Source of the DNA: JALHMQ01 sp037441125
Lineage (GTDB): Bacteria > Pseudomonadota > Gammaproteobacteria > Burkholderiales > Burkholderiaceae_F
NCBI GenBank assembly: GCA_037441125.1
Contig: JBBIST010000052.1
Coordinates: 1 to 22,657 of the forward strand
Direction: 5' to 3'
Length of the DNA: 22,657 nucleotides
Shown: positions 6,510 through 13,977 of the stretch, piece after piece
Layout of the letters: each line of letters starts with the position of its first letter
Position numbering within the stretch: position 1 is the first letter of the stretch
Program-made: the position numbers and the translations under genes
The notes under the pieces: model-generated
Seen by the model: the letters and a program-made list of their open reading frames with translations, nothing else
Told to the model about the DNA's origin: nothing
The model's database searches: none

Positions 6510-7616
6510 ATGACCTTCGACCTCGCCCGCCTGATTCTGGCGATCCTCGCGATCGTCGGACTGCTGCTGCTGTCGGGCTGGATCGTCAGCCCGTTCTTCA
6601 CGATCATCATCTGGTCGCTGATGATCGTCGTGTCCACCTGGCCGCTGATGCTGCGCCTGCAGAGCCTGCTGCACGGCCGGCGCGCGCTGGCGGTGACGGC
6701 GATGACGATGATGATCCTGGCGGTGTTCATCGTGCCGGTGGCGCTGGCGCTGAACACGATCCTCGACCATATGGACACGATCGTCGACGGCGCGCGCCGG
6801 GTGGCGTTGTTCCAGATGCCGCCGGCGCCCGACTGGCTGGCGCAGGTGCCGATTGTCGGCGACTCCGCGGTGGGCGCCTGGAACCGGTTGCGCGAAGCGG
6901 GTCTCGACAGCCTGGTGCAGGAGCTCGCCCCCTACGCTGATGACGCCGCCCAGTTCGCGATTGCACAACTGGGCGATCTCGGCCTGCTTCTGGTCCACAT
7001 CCTGCTCACGGTGGTGGTCTCGGCGGTGATGTTCGCGCAGGGCGAGGAGGGCGCGCATCGGCTGATGCTGCTGGCGCGCCGCGTCGGCGGCGAGCATGGC
7101 GCCGAGGCGATCGAACTGGCCACGGCGGCGATCCGCGCGGTCGCGCTCGGCGTGGTGGTGACGGCGCTGGCGCAGGCGCTGACCGCCGGCATCGGCCTGT
7201 ACATGGCAGGGATCCCGTTCGTCGGGCTGCTGACGGCGCTGGCGCTTTTGCTTTGCATTGCCCAGCTCGGTGCCGCGCCGGTGTTGATCCCGGCGGCCAT
7301 CTGGCTGTTCTGGAGCGGCGAGACCGGCTGGGGCGTGTTCCTGCTGGCGTGGACGGTGCTGGTGGTGACGATGGACAACTTCATCCGGCCGTTGCTGATC
7401 CGGCAGGGCGCCGATTTGCCGCTGCTGCTGATCTTCGCCGGCGTGATCGGCGGCCTGTTGTCGATGGGTCTGGTCGGGCTGTTCGTCGGCCCGGTGGTAC
7501 TGGCGGTGACCTGGCGACTGTTCGAGGCCTGGATCGGCCTACGCGAGGCACCTCTGGCGCAGGCGTCACCGGGCGAGGCCGCTGCGACCGAGCGCGAGTC
7601 TTCGCATCGTCCCTAG
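6510..7616 (+). CDS. AI-2E family transporter / PerM-type integral membrane protein
   Basis: The 368-residue product has the layout of the AI-2E transporter family (YdiK, YhhT, TqsA, PerM). Three N-terminal membrane segments fall near 7-25, 28-47 and 60-83. An amphipathic soluble stretch follows at about 84-150, then four to five more hydrophobic segments between about 155 and 338. The conserved family signature DNFIRPLLI (near 289) and the following hydrophobic FAGVIGGLLSMGLVGLFVGP are both present. YdiK-type members are the closest in my reading. The substrate is not predictable: only some members export autoinducer-2, and others relate to Na+/H+ exchange. A hairpin without a T-tract follows the stop. 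Confidence 0.9.
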   Translation: MTFDLARLILAILAIVGLLLLSGWIVSPFFTIIIWSLMIVVSTWPLMLRLQSLLHGRRALAVTAMTMMILAVFIVPVALALNTILDHMDTIVDGARRVALFQMPPAPDWLAQVPIVGDSAVGAWNRLREAGLDSLVQELAPYADDAAQFAIAQLGDLGLLLVHILLTVVVSAVMFAQGEEGAHRLMLLARRVGGEHGAEAIELATAAIRAVALGVVVTALAQALTAGIGLYMAGIPFVGLLTALALLLCIAQLGAAPVLIPAAIWLFWSGETGWGVFLLAWTVLVVTMDNFIRPLLIRQGADLPLLLIFAGVIGGLLSMGLVGLFVGPVVLAVTWRLFEAWIGLREAPLAQASPGEAAATERESSHRP

Positions 7617-7629
7617 TGCTTTCGGGGAT

Positions 7630-7647
7630 CAGGCGCCGTCGCGCCTG
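7630..7647 (+). terminator. GC-rich hairpin after the AI-2E family gene
   Basis: A perfect 7-bp stem (CAGGCGC/GCGCCTG) with loop CGTC lies 14 bp after the stop, followed by the palindrome GGGGCGCCCC. There is no T-tract, so it would be at best a weak or factor-assisted terminator separating this gene from the mla operon. Confidence 0.3.
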
Positions 7648-7667
7648 GGGCGCCCCGGTGGCCATGC

Positions 7668-7673
7668 GACAAT
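7668..7673 (+). promoter_or_regulatory. -10-like hexamer upstream of mlaF
   Basis: GACAAT followed by CGCTGCG lies 45 bp before the mlaF start, in the only sizeable gap ahead of the mla genes. It is a plausible -10 for the operon; no strong -35 is seen. Confidence 0.3.
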
Positions 7674-7718
7674 CGCTGCGCCGCCGCAGGCGCTGCTCGC
7701 GCCGATGAAGCGGGCGGC

Positions 7719-8552
7719 GTGGCCCTAGTCAACCTGCGCTGCCTTCCATTGGACGACGACTTCATCCGCGTCGAGGACGTGAGCTTCGGCTACGAGGTCG
7801 GGCGACCGATCCTGTCCGAGGTGAGCGCGCGCTTCCAGCGCGGCAAGGTCACCGCGATCATGGGCGGCTCCGGCTGCGGCAAGACGACGCTGCTGCGGCT
7901 GATCGCCGGCGCCTACGCCGCCGACCGCGGCAAGATCGTCTTCGACGGCGAGGTGGTCGACGCGCGCAACAAGGCGCAGTTGTTCCGCCTGCGCCGCCGG
8001 CTCGGCATGCTGTTCCAGTTCGGCGCCCTGTTCACCGATCTGTCGGTGTTCGACAACGTCGCCTTTCCGCTGCGCGAGCAGTCGAACCTGCCGGAGTCGA
8101 TGATCCGCGACATCGTGCTGATGAAGCTCAACGCGGTCGGACTGCGCGGCGCCGCCGGCCTGCGTATCGCGGAAGTGAGCGGCGGCATGATGCGACGCAT
8201 CGCGCTGGCGCGCGCGATCGCCCTCGATCCGGAGCTGATTCTGTACGACGAGCCCTTCGCCGGACTCGATCCGATCAGCATGGGGGTGATCGCCAACCTG
8301 ATCCGGCGCCTGAACGACGCCACCGGCGCGACCTCGCTGATCGTCTCGCACGACGTGCACGAGTGCTTCCTGATCTGCGACCACGCCTACCTGATCAGCA
8401 ACGGCCGCATCGTCGCCCATGGCTCGCCCGACGAGCTGCGCGCTTCGTCCGAGCCCGAGGTGCGGCAGTTCATCAACGGCGAGCCCGACGGCCCGGTGCG
8501 CTTCCACTATCCGGCGGCGCCGCTCGAGCAGGATCTGGGGGTGCGCCGATGA
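7719..8552 (+). CDS. mlaF: MlaF, ATP-binding subunit of the phospholipid transport ABC complex
   Basis: MlaF powers the inner-membrane MlaFEDB complex, which moves phospholipids between the inner membrane and the periplasmic carrier MlaC. The 277-residue product has Walker A GGSGCGKT (49-56), the Q-loop Gln near 100 in MLFQFGALF, the signature VSGGMMRR (from 153), Walker B LILYDEPFAGLD (from 173) with catalytic E178, and switch H211 in IVSHD. The FQFGALFTDLSVFDNVAFPLRE stretch is characteristic of MlaF rather than of other ATPases. The GTG start at 7719 is my choice; a TTG at 7749 giving MDDDFIRVEDV is a realistic alternative. The stop overlaps mlaE by ATGA. Confidence 0.95.
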   Translation: MALVNLRCLPLDDDFIRVEDVSFGYEVGRPILSEVSARFQRGKVTAIMGGSGCGKTTLLRLIAGAYAADRGKIVFDGEVVDARNKAQLFRLRRRLGMLFQFGALFTDLSVFDNVAFPLREQSNLPESMIRDIVLMKLNAVGLRGAAGLRIAEVSGGMMRRIALARAIALDPELILYDEPFAGLDPISMGVIANLIRRLNDATGATSLIVSHDVHECFLICDHAYLISNGRIVAHGSPDELRASSEPEVRQFINGEPDGPVRFHYPAAPLEQDLGVRR

Positions 8553-9370
8553 GCGCGCCGCCGCCGCGCCCGGCCGGCGCCGCGCTGCTCGATCTTGTCG
8601 CGCGCGTCGGCGCGTGGGCGATCGAGAACCTGCGCGGTCTCGGCCACAACGCCTTCTTCATGGTCGAGCTGCTGCGCGCGCTGCCGGCGGCCTTTGGGCG
8701 CTTCCACCTGGTGGTCGTGCAGTTGTACGCGATCGGCGTGCGCTCGATGGTGATCATCGCCGCCTCGGGCCTGACCGTGGGCTTCGTCCTCGGCTTGCAG
8801 GGCTACTACACGCTCAGCCGTTTCGGCGCCGCCGAAAGCCTCGGCCTGCTGGTGGCGCTGTCGCTGGTGCGCGAACTCGGGCCGGTGGTCACGGCGCTGC
8901 TGTTCGCCGGTCGCGCCGGCACCTCGCTCACGGCCGAGATCGGCTTGATGAAAGCGGGTGAGCAACTGGCGGCAATGGAACTGATGGCGGTCGACCCGCG
9001 CCGGCGCGTGCTCGCGCCGCGTTTCGTCGCCGGCCTGATCGCGATGCCGCTGCTGGCGGCGATCTTTTCCGCTGTCGGTATCTTCGGCGGCTACGTCGTC
9101 GGCGTAGTGATGCTCGGCATCGATGCCGGACAGTTCTGGGGGCAGATGCAGGAGGGTGTCGATGTCTGGCGCGACGTCGGCAACGGCATCGTCAAGAGCA
9201 TGGTGTTCGGCGTCGCCTGCACCTTCGTCGCCCTCTATCAGGGTTACGAGTCGCAGGCCACGCCCGAGGGCGTGGCGCGCGCGACCACGCGCACGGTGGT
9301 GATTTCGTCGCTCGCCGTGCTGTTGCTCGACTTCGTTCTGACGGCGATGATGTTCTCGACCCCGCGCTGA
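8549..9370 (+). CDS. mlaE: MlaE, permease subunit of the phospholipid transport ABC complex
   Basis: The 273-residue MlaE (ABC permease, DUF140) has an amphipathic N-terminal region and five to six hydrophobic segments. The family hallmark is seen in the middle: SLVRELGPVVTALLFAGRAG, then TAEIGLMKAGEQ. YQGYESQATPEGV lies near the C-terminus. It forms the membrane dimer that contacts the MlaD hexamer on the periplasmic side and MlaF in the cytoplasm. Its ATG overlaps the mlaF stop by four bases, so translation is coupled. About 30 residues at the N-terminus are Ala/Pro-rich and variable in the family. Confidence 0.95.
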   Translation: MSAPPPRPAGAALLDLVARVGAWAIENLRGLGHNAFFMVELLRALPAAFGRFHLVVVQLYAIGVRSMVIIAASGLTVGFVLGLQGYYTLSRFGAAESLGLLVALSLVRELGPVVTALLFAGRAGTSLTAEIGLMKAGEQLAAMELMAVDPRRRVLAPRFVAGLIAMPLLAAIFSAVGIFGGYVVGVVMLGIDAGQFWGQMQEGVDVWRDVGNGIVKSMVFGVACTFVALYQGYESQATPEGVARATTRTVVISSLAVLLLDFVLTAMMFSTPR

Positions 9371-9407
9371 GACGCGCGCCGGGTCGACCTATAGCGGGGC
9401 AGAGGAC

Positions 9408-9893
9408 ATGGGCAAACGCGGCATCGAGATCCTGGTCGGACTGTTCGTGCTGGCCGGCTTCGTGGCGGTCGGCTATCTGGCGCTGATGGCCGCCAACCTG
9501 GCGGCGATCACGGTCGGCGACACCTACACGGTGACCGCGCGCTTCGATAACGTCGGCGGCTTGAAGCCGCGCGCGCCGGTGCGCAGCGCCGGCGTCACCG
9601 TCGGTCGCGTCGCCTCGATCTCGCTCGACACGCACACCTTCCAGGGGCTGGTCAAGATCGAGCTCGAGCGGCGCTATTCGTTTCCGAAGGACACCTCGGC
9701 GGCGATCCTGACCGCGGGACTGCTCGGCGACCAGTACGTCGGACTGACCGCCGGCGGCGATACCGAGTACCTGGGACAGGGCGACACGATCCGGCTCACA
9801 CAGTCGGCGGTCGTGCTCGAGCACCTGATCGCCAGCTTCCTGTACGGGCGTTCGTCCGATTCGCCTGGCGGCGATTCGGGCGGCAAGCAGTAG
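9408..9893 (+). CDS. mlaD: MlaD, MCE-domain phospholipid-binding subunit
   Basis: The 161-residue MlaD has one N-terminal membrane anchor (about 7-30) followed by a single MCE domain. That domain begins YTVTARFDNVGGLKPRAPVRSAGVTVG and contains AAILTAGLLGDQYVGLTAGG, both highly conserved. MlaD forms a hexameric ring in the periplasm with a hydrophobic pore for phospholipid transfer between MlaE and MlaC. The Ser/Gly-rich tail after about 145 is probably unstructured. A GCAGAGGAC ribosome site precedes the ATG. The length is normal for a betaproteobacterial member. Confidence 0.94.
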   Translation: MGKRGIEILVGLFVLAGFVAVGYLALMAANLAAITVGDTYTVTARFDNVGGLKPRAPVRSAGVTVGRVASISLDTHTFQGLVKIELERRYSFPKDTSAAILTAGLLGDQYVGLTAGGDTEYLGQGDTIRLTQSAVVLEHLIASFLYGRSSDSPGGDSGGKQ

Positions 9894-10702
9894 TGCTTGC
9901 GATCCGTATGCGCTCGGTCGGATCGGCATGGCGAAGCGCGCTGCTGGCGCTGTGCGCGCTGCTGGCCGCCGGTTGCGCGACGATTCCGCCCGGCGCCGGA
10001 ACCAACCCGGCCGACCCGTGGGAGGTCTACAACCGGCACGTGTTCGATTTCAACGATCGGGTCGATCGCGCGCTGACGCGGCCGGTGGCCGAGTTCTACG
10101 TCGACCATGTGCCCGAACCGCTGCGCCAGTGCCTGGGCGGCGTGTTCAACAACCTGAGCGAGCTGCCGAGCGCGCTCAACAACCTGCTGCAGGCCAAGCC
10201 GGCGGCCGCACTGACCGACCTGTGCCGGGTGGCGATCAACAGCACGGTCGGCCTGCTCGGCTGCTTCGACGTCGCCGCCAAAATGGGGCTGGCGCGCAGC
10301 GACGAGGACTTCGGGCAGACGCTCGGCCGCTGGGGCCTGGCGGCCGGGCCGTACTTCGTTTGGCCGCTGCTCGGACCGAGTTCGGTGCGCGACTCGGTGG
10401 GACGGGTGGCGGGCTTTTACACCGATCCGCTCGATGCGCTGCGCCCGATCAACCTGCGCAACGCGCTGGCGGTGACGCGCCTGATCGACACCCGAGCACA
10501 ACTGCTGCCGGCCGAGCGCGTTATGCGTGCGGCCGCCCTCGACTGGTACCAGTTCGTGCGCGACACCTACCTGCTGCGCCGGTTCAGCCTGGTGCACGAC
10601 GGCGATCCGCCACGCCAGCCTGACGACTTCGACGACGAAGCGCCGGCCGAGGCGCCGCGCGCACCTGCGCCGGCGGCGACTGACGCAGCGCCGGCGCGTT
10701 GA
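9893..10702 (+). CDS. mlaA: MlaA (VacJ), outer-membrane lipoprotein of the phospholipid transport system
   Basis: MlaA takes phospholipids out of the outer leaflet of the outer membrane and passes them to MlaC. The 269-residue product has a basic, hydrophobic signal sequence ending in the lipobox LAAGC (C28), so it is a lipoprotein. The mature part opens with NPADPWEVYNRHVFDFND, the VacJ signature, and continues with EDFGQTLGRWGLAAGPYFVWPLLGPS, also diagnostic. The last 40 residues are Ala/Pro/Asp-rich. The GTG at 9893 overlaps the mlaD stop by one base; ATG 9908 is an equally good start and still gives a complete signal. Presence of mlaA inside the mlaFEDCB cluster is common in Betaproteobacteria, whereas in E. 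coli it lies elsewhere. Confidence 0.94.
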   Translation: MLAIRMRSVGSAWRSALLALCALLAAGCATIPPGAGTNPADPWEVYNRHVFDFNDRVDRALTRPVAEFYVDHVPEPLRQCLGGVFNNLSELPSALNNLLQAKPAAALTDLCRVAINSTVGLLGCFDVAAKMGLARSDEDFGQTLGRWGLAAGPYFVWPLLGPSSVRDSVGRVAGFYTDPLDALRPINLRNALAVTRLIDTRAQLLPAERVMRAAALDWYQFVRDTYLLRRFSLVHDGDPPRQPDDFDDEAPAEAPRAPAPAATDAAPAR

Positions 10703-10783
10703 GATCGCAGGACTCGAGGCAGCGCGCGCGATTGGGCGACAGCCGAGTGATGCGGCTTACGTACACTGCGCAGCCGGCACCGG

Positions 10784-10804
10784 GGCCGCGAACGATTCGC
10801 GGCC
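10784..10804 (+). other. Perfect 9-bp hairpin in the mlaA-mlaC gap
   Basis: GGCCGCGAA, loop CGA, TTCGCGGCC forms an uninterrupted 9-bp stem with a 3-base loop, 44 bp before the mlaC start. There is no T-tract. It could mark an RNA-processing or stability site, a binding site for a dimeric regulator, or a weak terminator between mlaFEDA and mlaCB. Confidence 0.5.
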
Positions 10805-10848
10805 GGCGCAGTCACACCGTGCTTAGCCGATACCAGCCAGGAGAGAGC

Positions 10849-11517
10849 ATGCAACGCCTGTCGTCGTCGACTCTCGCAGCCTCACTGACCGCGCTCGCGC
10901 TGGTCGCCAGCGGCGCCTGGGCGCAGAGCCCGACCGCACCCGCCGCCGCCGTGCGTCCCGACCCGCGCCTGGCGCCCGACGCCCTGGTGCTGGCGCTGTC
11001 GAACCAGGTGCTGGACGCGATCCGCGCCGACAAGGCCCTGCAGGCCGGCGATCTGGTGCGCCTGAACCGGCTGGTCGACGAGACGATCATGCCGCACGTC
11101 AACTTCGAGAGGATGACCCGCCTGGCGGTCGGCCGCGGCTGGCGCGAGGCGACGCCGGCGCAGCGCGAGGCGCTGGTGCGCGAATTCCGGACCCTGCTCG
11201 TGCGCACCTACAGCGGCGCCGTCTCGGAGGTGCGCGATCACCGCATCGTGCTGCGCCCGTTCCGGATGGCACCGTCGGACACCGAGGTGATCGTGCGCAC
11301 CAGCGCCGTGCCCTCGCGCGGCGAAGCGATCCAGATCGACTACCGGCTCGAAAAGACCGACGCCGCATGGAAGATCTACGACCTGAACATCCTCGGCATC
11401 TGGCTGGTCGAAAGCTACCGTCACTCGTTCGCGGCCGAAATCGGACGCGGCGGCATCGACGGTCTGATCCGCTCGCTCGCCGAGCGCAACCGCGCGCCGG
11501 ACACCAAGAAGGCCTGA
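10849..11517 (+). CDS. mlaC: MlaC, periplasmic phospholipid carrier
   Basis: The 222-residue MlaC (Ttg2D family) has a cleavable signal peptide ending near ASGAWA/QS (residues 21-26). The mature domain shows family features: VDETIMPHVNFERMTRLAVGRGWREATPAQREALVREFRTLL split across helices, then a YRLEKTDAAWKIYDLNILGIWLVESYRHSF C-terminal sheet and helix, with GGIDGLIRSLAE at the end. It shuttles single phospholipids between MlaA at the outer membrane and MlaD at the inner membrane. ATG 10849 is supported by AGGAGAG five to eight bases upstream and gives a proper signal; the frame is open to 10699 but with no ribosome site. A 146-bp gap separates it from mlaA. Confidence 0.94.
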   Translation: MQRLSSSTLAASLTALALVASGAWAQSPTAPAAAVRPDPRLAPDALVLALSNQVLDAIRADKALQAGDLVRLNRLVDETIMPHVNFERMTRLAVGRGWREATPAQREALVREFRTLLVRTYSGAVSEVRDHRIVLRPFRMAPSDTEVIVRTSAVPSRGEAIQIDYRLEKTDAAWKIYDLNILGIWLVESYRHSFAAEIGRGGIDGLIRSLAERNRAPDTKKA

Positions 11518-11521
11518 GGCC

Positions 11522-11797
11522 GTGAAGCTGCCGGCGAACGAACTCACGCACGCCAACGCCGCCGCCCTGCTCGAAGGCGGACTCGCCGCGATCCGCGCCG
11601 GCGACCTCAGCTTCGACCTGGAGGCGGTGCGCCAGGTCGACTCGTCGGCCGTGGCGCTGCTGCTCGCCTGGCAGCGCGAGGCGGCCGCGCGCAATGGCTG
11701 TATCGTGCTGGCGAACGTGCCGCCGGCGCTCGCCAGCCTGATCACACTCTACGGCGTCGACCGGCTGCTCGGCTGTGAGTCTGCGCCGTCGGCCTAG
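11522..11797 (+). CDS. mlaB: MlaB, STAS-domain regulatory subunit
   Basis: The 91-residue product is a single STAS domain. The strand-helix signature LEAVRQVDSSAVALLLAWQ has D40, S41 and S42 at the usual anti-sigma-antagonist-like loop. MlaB binds MlaF and stabilises and activates the ABC complex. The GTG start lies 4 bp after the mlaC stop, so it is part of the same transcript. Its size and place after mlaC match other betaproteobacterial mla clusters. Confidence 0.9.
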   Translation: MKLPANELTHANAAALLEGGLAAIRAGDLSFDLEAVRQVDSSAVALLLAWQREAAARNGCIVLANVPPALASLITLYGVDRLLGCESAPSA

Positions 11798-11807
11798 GCG
11801 GCTGCCG

Positions 11808-11813
11808 TAGAAT
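11808..11813 (+). promoter_or_regulatory. -10-like hexamer upstream of the yadG-like gene
   Basis: TAGAAT followed by TCGCGC lies in the 62-bp gap after mlaB, 46 bp before the next ATG. The same TAGAAT occurs before the RuBisCO-like gene. No strong -35 is seen. Confidence 0.3.
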
Positions 11814-11859
11814 TCGCGCTCTCGCGCCGCCCGGCGCCGACACCGACGGGCGGCTGCCC

Positions 11860-12792
11860 ATGTCCGCATCGACTCCCGCAATCGAAGTCACCGACCTCGT
11901 CAAGCGCTATCCGGGTCGGACAGGCGACGTGGTTGCGCTGGCCGGCGTCAGCCTGCGCATCGAGCCGGGCGAGTTCTTCGGCCTGCTCGGGCCGAACGGC
12001 GCCGGCAAGACGACGCTGATCTCGATCGTCGCCGGCCTGGCGCGCGCCAGCAGCGGCCGCGCGCGCGTGCTCGGGCACGACGTGGTCGACGACTACCGCG
12101 CCGCTCGGCGCGCGCTCGGCGTGGTGCCGCAGGAGCTGGTGTTCGATCCCTTCTTCACCGTGCGCGAGACGCTGCGCTACCAGTCGGGCTACTTCGGCCT
12201 GCGTCGCAACGACGACTGGATCGACGAGGTCATGGCCAACCTCGACCTCAGCGGCAAGGCCGACAGCAACATGCGGGCGCTGTCCGGCGGCATGAAGCGG
12301 CGCGTGCTCGTGGCGCAGGCGCTCGTGCACCGGCCGCCGGTGATCGTCCTGGACGAGCCCACCGCCGGCGTCGACGTCGAGCTGCGCCAGGGGCTGTGGG
12401 CGTTCGTGCGCCGGCTCAACGCCGAGGGCTACACGATCGTGCTCACGACGCACTACCTCGAAGAAGCGCAGGAGCTGTGCACGCGCATCGGCATGCTCAA
12501 GGCCGGGCGACTGGTGGCGCTCGACGGCACGCGCGCGCTGCTCGAGCGGCTGGCCGGCGTGCGCGTGCGCCTGCGCCTGCGCGGCGAGTTGCCGCCGGCG
12601 CTGCGGCCGCAGGTGGTCGAGGAGGGCCGGGGACGCTTCGTCCTGCGCCTGGCGCAGGCCGCCGAGGTCGAGCCGCTGCTGGCTGCCTGTCGCCAGGCGC
12701 AGGTGCAGATCGAGGAAATCGAAGTCGGTCAGGCCGATCTCGAAGACGTGTTCCTGCGGCTGATGCAGGACGATCGGCCGCTGGCCGCATGA
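11860..12792 (+). CDS. yadG: ABC-2 type exporter, ATP-binding protein (YadG-like)
   Basis: The 310-residue ATPase has Walker A LGPNGAGKTT (from 43), Q-loop Q91 in VVPQEL, signature LSGGMKRR (141-148), Walker B VIVLDEPTAGVD (from 161) and switch H198 in TTHYLEEAQELC. The sequence around FDPFFTVRETLRYQSGYFG is typical of YadG-like subunits. Residues beyond about 220 form a C-terminal extension common in this group. It should pair with the following permease as an exporter of unknown substrate. The pair sits between mla and murA in many Betaproteobacteria, which hints at a cell-envelope role, but this is inference. Its TGA overlaps an ATG that opens an 8-codon minicistron. Confidence 0.9.
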   Translation: MSASTPAIEVTDLVKRYPGRTGDVVALAGVSLRIEPGEFFGLLGPNGAGKTTLISIVAGLARASSGRARVLGHDVVDDYRAARRALGVVPQELVFDPFFTVRETLRYQSGYFGLRRNDDWIDEVMANLDLSGKADSNMRALSGGMKRRVLVAQALVHRPPVIVLDEPTAGVDVELRQGLWAFVRRLNAEGYTIVLTTHYLEEAQELCTRIGMLKAGRLVALDGTRALLERLAGVRVRLRLRGELPPALRPQVVEEGRGRFVLRLAQAAEVEPLLAACRQAQVQIEEIEVGQADLEDVFLRLMQDDRPLAA

Positions 12793-12815
12793 GTTCGCGT
12801 CGGGCGGCGCCGTGA
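12789..12815 (+). other. 8-codon minicistron linking yadG and yadH
   Basis: ATG 12789 overlaps the yadG stop (ATGA). The reading frame MSSRRAAP ends at TGA 12813-12815, which overlaps the GTG start of yadH (GTGA). The peptide itself is unlikely to matter; the arrangement could carry ribosomes from yadG to yadH by two successive re-initiations. Confidence 0.45.
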
Positions 12816-13708
12816 TCCATCCCCCGTCGGTCGAGTCGCAGGAGGCGGCAGCCGATGTCGTGCGCGGGCGCGGGCGCACGGTCGAGGTGCGGCTCGGGCT
12901 GCGGCCGCTGCCGCAGGCGCGCTCGGCGCCGGCAGCCGACGAGCGCTGGGCCGGGTTTCGCACCTTGCTGCACAAGGAGATCGTGCGCTTCTGGAAGGTG
13001 AGCTTCCAGACGGTGGCGGCGCCGGTGCTCACCGCCGTGCTGTACCTGCTCGTGTTCAGTCACGTGCTCGAGCGCCACGTCGAGGTGTTCGCCGGCATCG
13101 GCTACACCGCCTTCCTGATCCCAGGCTTGGTGATGATGAGCGTGCTGCAAAACAGCTTCGCCAATTCCTCTTCGAGCCTGATCCAGAGCAAGATCACCGG
13201 CAACCTGGTGTTCGTGCTGCTGCCGCCGCTGTCGCACCTGGAGTTTTTCGCCGCCTACGTGATCGGCGCGGTGGTGCGCGGGCTCGCGGTCGGCGCCGGC
13301 GTGTTCGCGGTGACGCTGTGGTTCGCGCCGCAACTGCTGGCGGCCCAGGCGCCGTGGTGGATCCTGGTGTTCGCGCTCGCCGGCGCCGCCTTTCTGGGCG
13401 TGCTCGGGCTGATCGCCGGCATCGTGTCCGAGAAGTTCGACCAGCTCGCGGCGCTGCAAAACTTCATCATCATGCCGGCCACCTTCCTGTCCGGCGTGTT
13501 CTACTCGATCGACGGCCTGCCGCCATTTTGGCAGGCGGTCTCGCACGCCAATCCGTTCTTCTACGTGGTCGACGGCTTCCGCTACGGCTTCTTCGCCCAG
13601 GCCGACGGCTCGCCCTGGCTGTCGCTGGCGGTGACGCTGGCGGCGCTCGCGGCGGTCTCGGCGCTGGCGCTGGCGATGCTCGCGCGCGGCTACAAGATCC
13701 GCACCTGA
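12812..13708 (+). CDS. yadH: ABC-2 type exporter, permease protein (YadH-like)
   Basis: The 298-residue permease has the ABC-2 layout with about six membrane segments. Family sequences include RFWKVSFQTVAAPVLTAVLYLLVF near the first segment, IPGLVMMSVLQNSFANSSSSL, and LPPFWQAVSHANPFFYVVDGFRYGFF before the last one. Roughly 48 extra residues precede the conserved start (WAGFRTLLHKEI), compared with about 250-256 residues for usual YadH proteins. No ATG lies near the conserved start. GTG 12812 is the first start after yadG, with in-frame GTG codons at 12857 and 12884 as alternatives. The extension is Arg/Pro/Glu-rich and probably disordered in the cytoplasm. Confidence 0.88.
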   Translation: MIHPPSVESQEAAADVVRGRGRTVEVRLGLRPLPQARSAPAADERWAGFRTLLHKEIVRFWKVSFQTVAAPVLTAVLYLLVFSHVLERHVEVFAGIGYTAFLIPGLVMMSVLQNSFANSSSSLIQSKITGNLVFVLLPPLSHLEFFAAYVIGAVVRGLAVGAGVFAVTLWFAPQLLAAQAPWWILVFALAGAAFLGVLGLIAGIVSEKFDQLAALQNFIIMPATFLSGVFYSIDGLPPFWQAVSHANPFFYVVDGFRYGFFAQADGSPWLSLAVTLAALAAVSALALAMLARGYKIRT

Positions 13709-13714
13709 GGCGAC

Positions 13715-13960
13715 ATGGAACCGACGCCGGACGAAGTCAAGCGCTACATCGAGCAGGGGCTCGCCTGCGAGCGCGTCGAGGTCGACGGCGACGGCCGCCA
13801 CTTCCAGGCGCTGGTGGTGAGCGCCGCCTTCGCGGGCAAGAGCCGCGTGCAGCGGCACCAGCTCGTGTACGCGGCGCTGGGCGCGCGCATGCGCGAAGAA
13901 GTGCACGCGCTGTCGATGCGCACGCTGACGCCGGCCGAGTACGCCGGCACGAGGCGCTGA
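13715..13960 (+). CDS. ibaG: BolA family protein (IbaG/YrbA-like)
   Basis: The 81-residue product is a BolA-type domain: EVKRYIEQGLACERVEVDGDGRHFQALVVSAAFAGKSRVQRHQLVYAAL, in which the GDGRHFQALVVS strand and the helix KSRVQRHQLVYAALG are diagnostic. It is the short IbaG/YrbA type normally found beside murA. BolA-like proteins bind monothiol glutaredoxins through [2Fe-2S] clusters. IbaG has been linked to acid stress and to envelope homeostasis. The gene starts 6 bp after the permease stop and ends 17 bp before murA, so it belongs to the same transcription unit. Confidence 0.92.
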   Translation: MEPTPDEVKRYIEQGLACERVEVDGDGRHFQALVVSAAFAGKSRVQRHQLVYAALGARMREEVHALSMRTLTPAEYAGTRR

Positions 13961-13977
13961 ACGGCGGCGAGCAGGCG

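Noticed and set aside
12497..13906. 469-residue minus-strand ORF opposite yadG, yadH and ibaG
   Set aside because: It is Gln/His/Arg/Glu-rich low complexity with no domain, lying across three well-supported genes.
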